A stretch of 64,000 bases of DNA from Prostheceraeus crozeri. Its lineage: Eukaryota; Platyhelminthes; Polycladida; Euryleptidae. The stretch spans positions 1 through 64,000 of the forward strand of contig CAJQUW010005784.1 in the NCBI GenBank assembly GCA_907163375.1, read 5' to 3'. The position numbers and the translations under genes were made by a program. The notes under the pieces are model-generated. The model saw only the letters and a list, made by a program, of their open reading frames with translations. It did not search any database and was not told the DNA's origin. Shown here piece after piece: positions 54,760-63,934 of this stretch; the first letter of the stretch is position 1; the number at the start of each line of letters is the position of its first letter.

Positions 54760-55520
54760 AAGTCGTTTTTCGGGCAGAAGGAGTGCTCGGATGGGAAAAT
54801 GGAGTGCAGATTCGGACTCTACTTGAAATTTTGGGTTAGGAAGGATGTTTCCAGCGACATTGGAGAGAAAAAGTTTTGAAGACCTCCCCCCCTCCTGCCA
54901 AACTTCCAACTTTGGTTGTAGACATCGTAGAAAGTCGTGCAATAGCTCATTTGAAAGCTGGGAGTGAGAAAAAGGCAGTGAAAAGCTCAGTTTGGGTTAA
55001 TTTTCTTGGGTTTAGGGAGGAAAATGGCAGGAAACCGTCAGACTTGGAAAAAGTCAGGTTTTGGTGGTTTTGGGATGAGAAAAGTCGTTTTTCCGACAGA
55101 AGGAGTGCTCGGATGGGAAAATAGAGTGTAAATTCGGACGTTTTGGTCAAAGTTGGGTCTAGGAACTTCTTCCCAACTCAATCGGAGAGAAAAAGTTCTG
55201 ACCCCTCCCCTCGGGAGACATAGCTTCGATCTTGGCTTCCAGTGGACGGATTTTGTCGTGCCATAGCTCGTTTGAAAGCTAAGAGTGAGACAAATTCACT
55301 GAAAGAAACGGATTGTTCATATCTGCCTTCGTTTAGATGTGAGACGTCATTTAAGATTTTGGGAGATTGGTGAAAAACGACAGAGTTAGAATTTTGTGAT
55401 GGCTGTGGGCTGTAGCTTCAAAACGAAGGATCCGATGGGAAAACGGATTTCTGATTTGGATTCAGCGTCAAATTCTACATGGAAATGGTGTATTTCCAGC
55501 TCAATCGGAGCACTAGAACC
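54760..55520 (+). repeat. 322-bp subterminal repeats of Polinton 2
   Basis: CGGATGGGAAAA or its variant CCGATGGGAAAA occurs at 54788, 55110 and 55432, exactly 322 bases apart each time. Units are more diverged from each other than in Polinton 1, and the last one passes into the block shared with Polinton 1. Confidence 0.85.
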
Positions 55521-55559
55521 GGAGATAGACGGGTTTTTAGTGTTTGAATGATGGGTATT

Positions 55560-55640
55560 ACGTCATCAGCTGATCGCCACACACTATATAAGCGGGAACC
55601 GACGGAGACTATTCATTTAGAGGAGAGCGATTGTCAGAGG
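55560..55640 (+). promoter_or_regulatory. Promoter P1 and leader donor of Polinton 2
   Basis: TTACGTCA and ATCAGCTGAT precede CTATATAAG (55584-55592); a GTCAGAG/GTAGGT donor follows at 55640. Same arrangement as in Polinton 1. Confidence 0.7.
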
Positions 55641-56100
55641 TAGGTCGTCTCTCTGAGCTCCGATGATAGCTTCGGATATTTCAAATTCCGGGTATCTTTA
55701 AGAAACCGACTTAGAAAATTTCATTGCTGATATCAGCTAAGGCGTCAGACTTAGAGGTTCGCCAGGAGATGGCCTTCGTCTCCAGGCCATAAAAGACTCC
55801 AAAACTTTAAAGGCTTGTAACTTTGCTTCTACAAGTCCGTTTGACTTGATTCAAAAAAGGTTCGGTCGCTATTGACCTGCCCTAAGTGATAGACAACTTA
55901 TAAAATTTCATTAGTAGTGCTAAAAAGTTGAAAAATTTAAATTCGCTAGTTTTGGAGGTTTCCTGGGGTTTTCGACCCTGCTGAAGTCAATGAAAGCATT
56001 TTTAATGATGTCTGAGCCAATCTTCTCATGGTATAAGCGGCTTTTCACTAAGAGGGAGCAAGACACGGAGAGTTTTGCTGTAATATTCCACTGACAGGGT

Positions 56101-56239
56101 GTTCCTTCGGGACGGCGGACGATGCCGTAGTGATAAGTGTGGCAAGGGAGTGTGTCATATTTTAGACCGAAACCGCTGGGCCAACTCATGTCTCATGTTG
56201 GGCATTTGACACAGTTCTCAACGTAACACTTTGAACGCC
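56101..56239 (+). ncRNA. 138-nt conserved module, copy 2A (candidate structured RNA)
   Basis: Begins GTTCC-TTCG-GGACGGCGG, then GCCGTAG, later TAGACCGAAACC, CTCATGTTGGGC and TCTCAACGTAAC. Stems and landmarks match the other three copies. It lies in the leader intron between promoter P1 and the coiled-coil gene. Confidence 0.55.
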
Positions 56240-56817
56240 AATCGGTTGAGTCTCAGCTATCTTGTTATGGGTAGCATCTAAACATCTCCATTGCAAAACG
56301 CTGGTGAATCAAGCTCTCTACGGCTTGCTATCAAGCTGATCAAAGCAATAACTTGGGTCGTTTCCTCTTGTAAATAACTCCACCGGTTTTCATGTCAAAA
56401 TCGGGGCCCGGATACCAACACAGTGACATGACGCACACTCTGTCCGCCCGAGGTTGGATTTGTGGGTCGAGGCCTTGGAGCTGGGATAAGATCCCCTCTG
56501 AGTAATGCCTGTAATGGATTCAAGAGCTTAACACCCAAACGGTTGCTGGCTTGCTATCAGGCCTTTTTCGTCTAGCCTCAGTAACTCAGATTTGGCAACG
56601 TCTATCGCATGTCATTGTAACTTGGTAAAAATGGGGCAGTTACTGCAAGCATTGACGTCAAACCTTTTCGCGTCATGGGGGAATCCGGCTTTGTGTTGGG
56701 AGTTGGTAACAGAAAGCACGGTGACTGCCGATGCCCATACATGGTAAAACTGCTGTTGTCAAGTTAAAAGCATGGTCAAATAAGGAAGGTCTGAATCATG
56801 GCTTTGTGCTCACTGGG

Positions 56818-56881
56818 TATATAAACCGCGACTTTTCTCTAGTCTTCACTCCTGTTTCAAGTTGCAAGACGAACGGTGAGT
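56818..56881 (+). promoter_or_regulatory. Promoter P2 and leader donor of the coiled-coil gene (Polinton 2)
   Basis: TATATAAA (56818-56825) is followed 50 bases later by a GAACG/GTGAGT donor at 56876. The resulting leader intron (56876-57067) contains three TTGCTATCA motifs and ends in CTTTACAG seven bases before the coding start. Confidence 0.65.
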
Positions 56882-57074
56882 GCTCTGACAAGGTTTGCTA
56901 TCAAACTTTGGGATTTAGGATAAAGCTAGGAATCATACTCTTTAACTTTGGTTGAAGATTTTATTCCAACGTTTGCTATCAAATGTTTGATGACTTAGTC
57001 TTTCAATGCATATCAGCAAGTAGTATCCTGTAAACACTTGCTATCAAATTTTACTCTATCTTTACAGAATTATC

Positions 57075-57686
57075 ATGACTAAAACTCCGCGCTTTATCGT
57101 TACTAAATCCTCCTGTGGTAGATTAGCAAGGGGCAGCGAATGCCGTAAGCATATTAAAGAGGGGACGCTGGATCAACATGAGCGAGTGCATGTTTTTAAG
57201 GTCTGTGTTCATCATAGGGTGGTGTGTGATGAGGATGATGTTGAGGGTTTCCGGAAGGCGCATGAATCTTGCCCATCCGGAAACATTGGAGCGCAGTCGT
57301 TTCGTGAGTGGATGAATGAATTAATTAAGGCGAAGGAGGAGTTGAATGCAGCAGTTAGAAGTATTGAGGGTGCTGTAGCGAAGGATCGGGAGGTAGTGGT
57401 GAGTGAAGAGGAAGTAGAGGTAGAAGGAGTGATTGAGCGAGCGAGTGATGAGACTAGGAAGTTGATGGTCTCATTGTTTGGGAGTGAGTTGGCTGATGAG
57501 TCGGAGGGTGAGGTGGCTGAGCCTGTAGCGACATCATCGCCTAGGAAAGAGGCGCATGATACGGAGGCGTTTGTGAGATTGAAGGATCGCATGATGGATA
57601 TGGAGAGTGTGAATAGAAAAGTTTTGAAGGAGAATGATGAGTTGAAGGCTAGGGTTGAGGGTATAAAGGTGATGAGGGAGCAGTGA
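57075..57686 (+). CDS. Coiled-coil protein of Polinton 2
   Basis: 203 residues, starting seven bases after a CTTTACAG acceptor. The N-terminal 55 residues carry several cysteines and histidines (SSCGRLARGSECRKH, VCVHHRVVC) that could bind zinc. The remainder is acidic and helical (EEVEVEGVIERASDETRKL) and ends in a coiled coil (RMMDMESVNRKVLKENDELK). Position and overall plan match the longer coiled-coil protein of Polinton 1, although similarity is weak. It overlaps tail to tail with the conserved unknown on the other strand. Confidence 0.65.
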   Translation: MTKTPRFIVTKSSCGRLARGSECRKHIKEGTLDQHERVHVFKVCVHHRVVCDEDDVEGFRKAHESCPSGNIGAQSFREWMNELIKAKEELNAAVRSIEGAVAKDREVVVSEEEVEVEGVIERASDETRKLMVSLFGSELADESEGEVAEPVATSSPRKEAHDTEAFVRLKDRMMDMESVNRKVLKENDELKARVEGIKVMREQ

Positions 57687-58071
57687 CCATACGAGAAATA
57701 ATCTTCCGCAGATGTCGTGTATAAAACTCAGAAGCATCAGTAACATATTCTTGTCCATAGGAACGAAATTGAAAATCAACACTTTCCGCTACTTCATCTT
57801 CTGGAAAATGAATGTAATTGACATGTGCAATTAAGTGAGCCTTGATGAGACTGTCTTTAAATTAAGATATCAACTCCGTAAATATTTTTCGTGTGTAGTC
57901 TAAACATGCTTCCAATTCTGTCTCCTCCCTTTGAAACTCAAGGATGTAATCTTGTATTAAGCCTCCGAAGCACTCTTGATGAAAACGAATCGAGCAATCA
58001 TCATGTTTCAATGTATTGACTTCAGGTGCCATGGTTGAGTCTATTGCTAAACAACATTTTTTGCCTAACAC
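57649..58071 (-). pseudogene. Conserved unknown Polinton protein, copy of element 2, with one stop
   Basis: From about 58071 the frame encodes CSIRFHQECFGGLIQDYILE and EETELEACLDYTRKIFTELI, then a TAA at 57862-57864, and the same frame goes on with ALIAH-type residues, FPEDEVAESVDFQFRSYG and FYTRHLRKIISRM to 57649. It is homologous to 33895-34305 of Polinton 1, where the frame is intact. Only a single nonsense codon breaks it. The gene sits between the coiled-coil gene and PolB rather than beside the RING and pX genes, so its location and strand differ between the two elements. Confidence 0.7.
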
Positions 58072-58084
58072 GATTTCAATAACG

Positions 58085-58222
58085 CGTTACAATTGTGCGT
58101 ACGCACATCGGGAACTCTAGCTCGTCTGTGATTGGATGAGAGGTCTGATCCATTCACCACTAAGGAAAATCTTATAAAAGGCAGTGCACCAGCTCTGCTC
58201 TTCACATTTATCTTTCACAAGG
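58085..58222 (+). promoter_or_regulatory. Promoter P3 and leader donor of PolB (Polinton 2)
   Basis: TATAAAAG at 58173-58180, an ATCCAATCAC-type CCAAT box on the minus strand near 58131, and a CACAAG/GTGAGT donor at 58222. The short interval from the oppositely oriented gene at 58071 makes it a divergent promoter. Confidence 0.7.
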
Positions 58223-58344
58223 TGAGTGTCGGTGAGCTCCTGCTATCAGGTTGTTTTGACTTGCTATCAAGTTGAATAGTCTCTTGCTATCACATCTTCT
58301 GCTCATAAAACATATCATCGCTGTAATACCTCCTTTACTCGAGC

Positions 58345-58481
58345 GTTCCTTCGGGACGGCGGGTACTGCCGTAGAGGGATTGCGTTGCACGGGTTGTTCG
58401 TCGTTTGTTAGACCGAAACCTCTGAGCCGTTGCTCATGTTGGGCGTTCGACTTCATACTCAACGTGACGCTTTCTCTCGCC
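58345..58481 (+). ncRNA. 138-nt conserved module, copy 2B (candidate structured RNA)
   Basis: GTTCC-TTCG-GGACGGC, GGGTACT loop, GCCGTAG, then TAGACCGAAACCTCTG, CTCATGTTGGGCGTT and CTCAACGTGACGC. Diverged from copy 2A in most loops yet equal in length and in both first stems. It lies in the PolB leader intron (58222-58624), downstream of three TGCTATCA motifs. Confidence 0.55.
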
Positions 58482-58676
58482 AAGTCAGAGTACTTTAGCT
58501 ATTCGACAAAGGTTAGTCTTTATGATATGGAGTAGATGGAAATGTAATTCATTAGATGTCACTTCAATGATTGTTCCCAAACGTTGACTAGGCAAATGAA
58601 ACGATTCTCATCTTTCCTTTTCAGTGATTGAAGTCTTACTTATCTACCATTGATCATCTGCAATCGACTATCTACC

Positions 58677-61600
58677 ATGGAATTGACAAAAATTGAGAAC
58701 TACCGCATTGCTGTCGAGATGGAAAAGGCCACCATCGAGCAATGTAAGTATTTGTATCAAGGTTGACTCTATTTACATCATTAGGGTAGTCATCCTAATT
58801 AAAATCAAGAGCCCCTCCCTTATTTTGTTCATGTTTAAACCGAATCCAAATTTTACCTCTGCTTATCTTTGCCGTCATTCTTTTTCAGTACATGAATGCA
58901 TTCGTAATGGGGAACCCGTCCCCCAAGGAGCAATCGGGGAAGCCTATGAGCGGCTCGGAAAGTGTAAGTATCCTCACCTATGAGAGTTGGAATGTCATGT
59001 TTTAGCACTTTTGTATCCGTATAGATTACTCTCTATCATTATTATCTCCGCAACCTCTAATCTAATCTCTCTTTTCTCTCTACAGATATGGCGAAGAAGA
59101 AGAAGTGGGAGGAAGCCGCGAGGCGGAAATACCGAGAGGAATTTCCGGCCCTACCTTCCGGCTCACCTACCTCCGCCCAAGCTGTGACCCCTTTCTCGGG
59201 CATCGTTCTCGCCCCACCTCCACCTCCACCAGCTCCGGTACCTGCGCCAGTCCCTGCTCCTCGCCATCACGTCCCTCCAACACCGAAGCCCAGGACCCTT
59301 CCACCCTCGGCTCGTGTCCCTCTCCTGCCTCCTCCGCGTCCATCCTTGCTGCCGGAGTTACAGTCCTTAGATGGCAAGTAATCGTGATTGGGAAATAGGG
59401 GGGCTAAGACTTCAAACTTGAAATGTTGATCATGTTACTAATCTCTTTTCTCTTTTTCTCAACAGATTTGGCGGCCTACCTCCTGGACGGCGACGTTCCC
59501 TCCCGTCCCATCATCCCGGCATCACCACCACCACCTGCAGCGGCCGACCTCCCTCTCCTCTCCGTCAAGTCGGTGGAGAGATTGTTGGAGCAGGAAGAGT
59601 TGGAGATCGTCGGAGAGGAGAGGGAGATGGAAGTCGAAGAAGAGGACTTTCGATGCCAGCGGTGTGACAGGGTCTTCGCCTCAGCCTACAGTTTGAGACG
59701 TCACACCGCTGGCCGTGCCTGCAGGGGAGGAAAACGCCGACCGATCCCTCAACGGCCCAAGTGTGAAGGTTGTGGACGCACGATTTACAACAGCACCAAC
59801 TTGCGAGTCCACATCGAAGGCAGTTCCTGTGGCAGTGTGAGGCAACCACCGACAACCACAGGTAGGAAGCATCCTTCATCGCACGACGGCTTTTCCTGTT
59901 CTTCGTGTCAGAAGACCTTTCCTACAGAGTTTGTTCTTTCTTCGCACACACTCTATCACACACATTCCACTGAGCTTTACACTGACAACAACGTCACTCT
60001 AAGGCTGAGCAAGTTTTCCCTTGAGAGACTCGTTCGCGATTATGAGTTAGAAAGCTCTGAAGCTGTGCAGGACATTCATCCTTTCTTGATGAATCATATA
60101 GGCTTAATTCATCAAATGTTGGCGAGTTTAGATAGATTTTTACTTAAGGGTATGTTCTATCTCACTGCTCGTTTCAATAAGGTAGACAGTAGCACGGGAG
60201 AAGTAGAGTCCACTGTGACCATTAGGATAGCCTCCTGTGCTGCTGATCTCATAGGTGATGTAAACGAGTGGGTAGAGAGACATGTGACCTATCTCGTCAG
60301 CAATTTAAATAAATTTAATGAAAGAGACAGCGGTCTGGTCTTTGATGGGATAGAGAAGGTAGACATCAAAATAAATCTTTTAGAAAATTTACAAGGGAGT
60401 GGTTGTTTCACTCTCCCCAAAGCACTGGCTGACAAAAAGGCTGTCATCAATGTAGAATGTCAGTCCCAGTGTTTCAAGTATGTCATCCTCTCCATTCTTC
60501 ACTACAATGATATAAGGGTGCATCGTGAACGAATCACTCACTATCGTGAATGGGAGGATGAGCTTAAGTTTGATGGGTTAGATGTCAACACATTAGACTT
60601 TGAAGGCATCGCCCAATTTGAAAAACTCAACAATATTAAGATTGTCATCCATCTCTGGGAAAAAGGTCTGAAGGGCGTTAGGTATAATAATCGCCAAAGT
60701 AACTTCGACCGGGTTGTCAATCTCCTCCTAGTCTATAGCGACGGCCACCCAGAATGGCATTATTGTGGCATTCCTAAAATTTCAAAGTTATGCCATCATC
60801 AAACTGCATATAGGAACAATTTCTACTACTGTGATCGCTGCACACGGCGTTTCACATCAAAAGCATTTTTTGAAGAACATTACGAGTGGTGCTCTCGGGG
60901 TAAACTTCAAATGGAAGTCATGCCCAAAGATAAATTTTATAGGTATGAGGAAAACGGCAATGAGCTCAGTCCCATATGTACCATCTATGCGGACATTGAA
61001 TGTTATATTGAACAAGAAGACCTAAGTCATGAGCCAGCAGCCATTGCCTGTTATGAAGTTTGGCATCCATATTATAGGAACCAAAATAAGATGCATGTGT
61101 GGAAAGGCGAGGAGTGCGTTGAAAACTTCCTCAACTTTTTAGATAGGAAAGCCCTTTTTCATCAACGCTATGAAACGGAGCTAACTAGGAAACCCATGTG
61201 CTTCACAGAAGCCGATAAAATCAAATTTGATAAGACCACGGAATGTCCCCGCTGCTGTTCATCCTTTGATGATCAGCAACATAAGAAAGTGAGGGACCAT
61301 TGCCATCTCAGTGGTAAATTTAGGTCTGCCTTATGCAGTAAATGCAATATGAGACTTAAGCTCAAACGGCGAACGCTCCCCGTCATCTTTCATAACTTTA
61401 AATGTTATGATGCTCACATCATCATTCGCCATGGATTCGGTAAAATGAAATCCTGGTCATCCAAAGTGATTGCACAAAGTAAGGAAAAATTTATGTGCAT
61501 CACTGCTAAAGTCCAAGTCGATAAGACGAAGGAGGGGAAGCCTGTCTTCTATGACATAAAGTTTCTAGACAGTTTCCAGTTTATGTCTTCTTCCTTAGCC

Positions 61601-62863
61601 GCGTTGGCTAATAATTTAGAAACACTTCCCCTCACTCAACATTTAAAGAAAGACTATCCCAACATAAGTGACAGTCTGATACGACGGAAAGGGGTGTTTC
61701 CTTATAGTTCTTTTAGTTCAATGGATACATTGAAGGAGACATCCCTTCCGTCCATTGATAAGTTTAAAAATTATTTGACGGGTGAGGACTGTTCGCTGGA
61801 TGATTATAGGCATGCAGAGCAAGCATGGTTAGAATTTAGGTGTTGCACGTTTGGTGACTACATGCTTGCCTACTTAAAATTAGACGTCTACCTGTTGGCT
61901 GACGTGTTTGAGACTTTTAGGAAAGTCACATTAGAACAGGACGCCTTAGACCCCATTCATTTTGTTAGTCTGCCGGGTCTGTCCTATCAGTCAGCCTTCA
62001 AGATGACGAAAGAGAGCATTCATTTACTGCAAGATGCAGAAATGTATACGTTATTTGAACGTGGTATTAGGGGTGGCTTGACATTTGTTAACAAACATGT
62101 TGTCAACAGCACCCAAGACATAGGATCGACCACGCATTTAATGTACATAGACCAAAATAATTTGTATGGCAGTGCACTCTCCAAGCCTTTGCCACAGTCT
62201 GATTTCCAATGGGTAGAGCCCCATGACATTGAACACTTCTCCAATCCAGCACACATCATGGCACTGGGAGATGAGGCCGAGATAGGTTATTTATTTGAAG
62301 TCGACCTCATCTATCCAGACTGCATTAAGAATAGGACCGCTGATTTTCCTCTCGCACCCGAATCTGCCATAGTCAGTCCACATATGTTCTCTCCCTTTAT
62401 GGAAGAACACAATAAGAAATATGAGGCGGAAAATGACTTGAAGTATAAAGCCACTAGGAAGTTGTTGCTCACCCAATTGAACAAGCAGCATTACATCGTG
62501 CACTATTCCATCCTCAAATTCTATCTAGGTATGGGGATGCAACTTGACAAAGTCCATCGCGCTATCCAGTTTAAGCAGAAGCCTTTTCTAAAACCGCATA
62601 TAGAATTTAATAGCAAGAAATGGGCTGAATCCAAGAATCCTTTCGAAAAGGACTTCTTTAAATTTAAGAATAATGCCCTCTTTGGTAAAACCATGGAGGA
62701 TGTAAGAAAGCGCATGGACTATCGCATCGTAACTGATCGGGAAACGAGTATCAAGCGATGCTGGATGAGTCCTAACCACTCATTACCGTACGGCCATCCA
62801 GACACTCATCTACCTCCACCCAAGAGACAGAAACTTTCTCCTCCTCCGTCCGGCGATGTCTGA
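58677..62863 (+). CDS. DNA polymerase B of Polinton 2, four exons, catalytic motif C deleted
   Basis: Exons 58677-58743, 58889-58963, 59086-59373 and 59466-62863 join in phase 1 at every junction, giving 1275 residues. The third intron appears to use a GC donor (GCAAGT at 59374). The N-terminus is proline-rich (exon 3), then come C2H2/C2HC fingers (FRCQRCDRVF, CEGCGRTIYN, FSCSSCQKTF, YYCDRCTRRF). Exo motifs TIYADIECYI, VIFHNFKCYDAH and motif A YIDQNNLYG, motif B KNNALFGKTMEDV are present. Right after MDYRIVTD the protein jumps to KRCW and the shared C-terminal tail (GHPDTHLPPPKR): about 210-215 residues with motif C (DTDS) and the KxY segment are missing in frame. It cannot polymerise DNA as it stands, though all other frames are intact. 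Confidence 0.9.
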
Positions 62864-63009
62864 TGATGAATGCTTCCTCTCTGTTGTGGTTGATGTTTTG
62901 CTTTTTACTCCATGGCGTTTTCTATGGGGCGTTGTGAGTGAGTGCCTTGTAACATGCGTCCAACTCCTGATCACTTCATATCATAATTTACATATCAACT
63001 GGTTTTCCT
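62864..63009. other. PolB 3' flank
   Basis: Short non-coding stretch after the PolB stop; nothing recognised. Confidence 0.4.
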
Positions 63010-63133
63010 GACGTTGTTTTCTCCCTGCACATGAGTGACTTTGTTTTCTCCCTGCATATCAGTGACTTTGTTTTCTCCCTGCATATCAGTGACTTTGTTT
63101 TCTCCCTGCATATCAGTGACTTTGTTTTCTCCG
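63010..63133 (+). repeat. 27-bp tandem repeat, about five copies
   Basis: GACTTTGTTTTCTCCCTGCA plus TATCAGT repeats at 63010, 63037, 63064, 63091 and 63118; the first copy differs slightly and the last is truncated. Non-coding. Confidence 0.9.
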
Positions 63134-63292
63134 GTGATGTGAGCCATAAAAACTTTGTTTTCTACTACCATCAGTATTAACTATGTGCAGTGCTATGAAA
63201 ATCGGTTGTGATGATGAATAACATTTCATGTACAGACTGTGTCGTTTTTCTTTTGACATACAGATGGAATTCTTACTCATTAGACAGAAGTA

Positions 63293-63800
63293 AAAATTTT
63301 AATCATTTTGTAAGATGGGTAGGGTTAGAAATAAAGTTGACGTTTGTAAAGTTAGAAATAAAGTTGATGATTGTAAAGTTTGAATTTATGTCAAAATCAT
63401 TTTACTGTTTGTACAGTTTGTAAGATAGGTGAAATATAAATGAAGTTAGAATCACTGTTTGTAAAGTTAGAAATAAAGTTGACGTTTGTAAAGTTAGAAA
63501 TAAAGTTGATGATTGTAAAGTTAGAAATAAAGATGCTGATTGTAAAGTTTGAATTAATGTCAAAATCATTTTACTGTTTGTACAGTTTGTAAGATAGGTG
63601 AAATATAAAATGAAGTCATAACCATGTTAGAGTTTGTAAAGTTAGAAATAAAGTTGACGTTTGTAAAGTTAGAAATAAAGTTGATGATTGTAAAGTTTGA
63701 ATTAATGTTAAAATCATTTCACTGTTTGTACAGTTTGTAGGATAGGTGAAATATAAAATGAAGTCATAAGTATTTCACTATTTGCAAGATAGGTAAAGTA
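63293..63800 (+). repeat. Nested AATAAA-bearing tandem repeats downstream of PolB
   Basis: A 28-base-scale unit GTAAAGTTAGAAATAAAGTT recurs in groups, and the groups recur with a longer period of about 150-170 bases marked by ACTGTTTGTACAGTTTGTA. AATAAA occurs at least seven times between 63320 and 63680. It may act as a reinforced polyadenylation region for PolB. Confidence 0.85.
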
Positions 63801-63904
63801 TAAAATAATGTCAAAACCATGTTAGAGTTTGTAAGTTAACATCCTCATCAATGCATGTAACATCATGGCAATTTCTTCGGCTTAGGAAACATCAACCACT
63901 TTGC

Positions 63905-63934
63905 TGACTCATGTCTATAAATAGCTCTGACTCA
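63905..63934 (+). promoter_or_regulatory. TATA box flanked by two AP-1-type sites
   Basis: TGACTCA (63905-63911), CTATAAATAG (63915-63924) and TGACTCA (63928-63934) form a compact symmetrical promoter reading toward the window end. It probably drives the next rightward gene of Polinton 2, outside the window. Confidence 0.6.

Larger units (their letters stand above)
55238..56352 (+). repeat. 1.1-kb block nearly identical to Polinton 1 (51291-52413, inverted)
   Basis: Includes the end of the subterminal repeat, promoter, leader donor and 138-nt module. By eye it matches the reverse complement of 51291-52413 at well over 95%, ending sharply at AATAACTTGGG. The two copies are inverted to each other about 3-4 kb apart. 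Confidence 0.9.
56325..58292 (+). repeat. TTGCTATCA nonamer, eight copies in leader introns
   Basis: TTGCTATCA at 56325, 56551, 56895, 56973, 57038, 58261 and 58284, plus CTGCTATCA at 58240. All lie inside predicted leader introns, none in the coding exons between. In two introns the first copy begins 18-19 bases after the donor GT. Confidence 0.8.

Noticed and set aside
54376-54942. 188-codon minus-strand frame crossing the left end of Polinton 2
   Set aside because: It spans the element boundary and reads through C-runs and repeat units. Only the short hydrophobic part left of 54502 could belong to a host exon, and that is unproven.
51459-56189. 89-codon frame present at both 51459-51728(+) and 55920-56189(-)
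   Set aside because: Identity is at DNA level across the whole 1.1-kb block, and the frame is antisense to the promoter and crosses the 138-nt module. No independent sign of coding.
57212-57592. Serine-rich minus-strand frame of 126 codons
   Set aside because: Antisense shadow of the coiled-coil gene; similar serine/leucine-rich frames arise opposite the acidic coiled-coil gene of Polinton 1 at 50083-50775.
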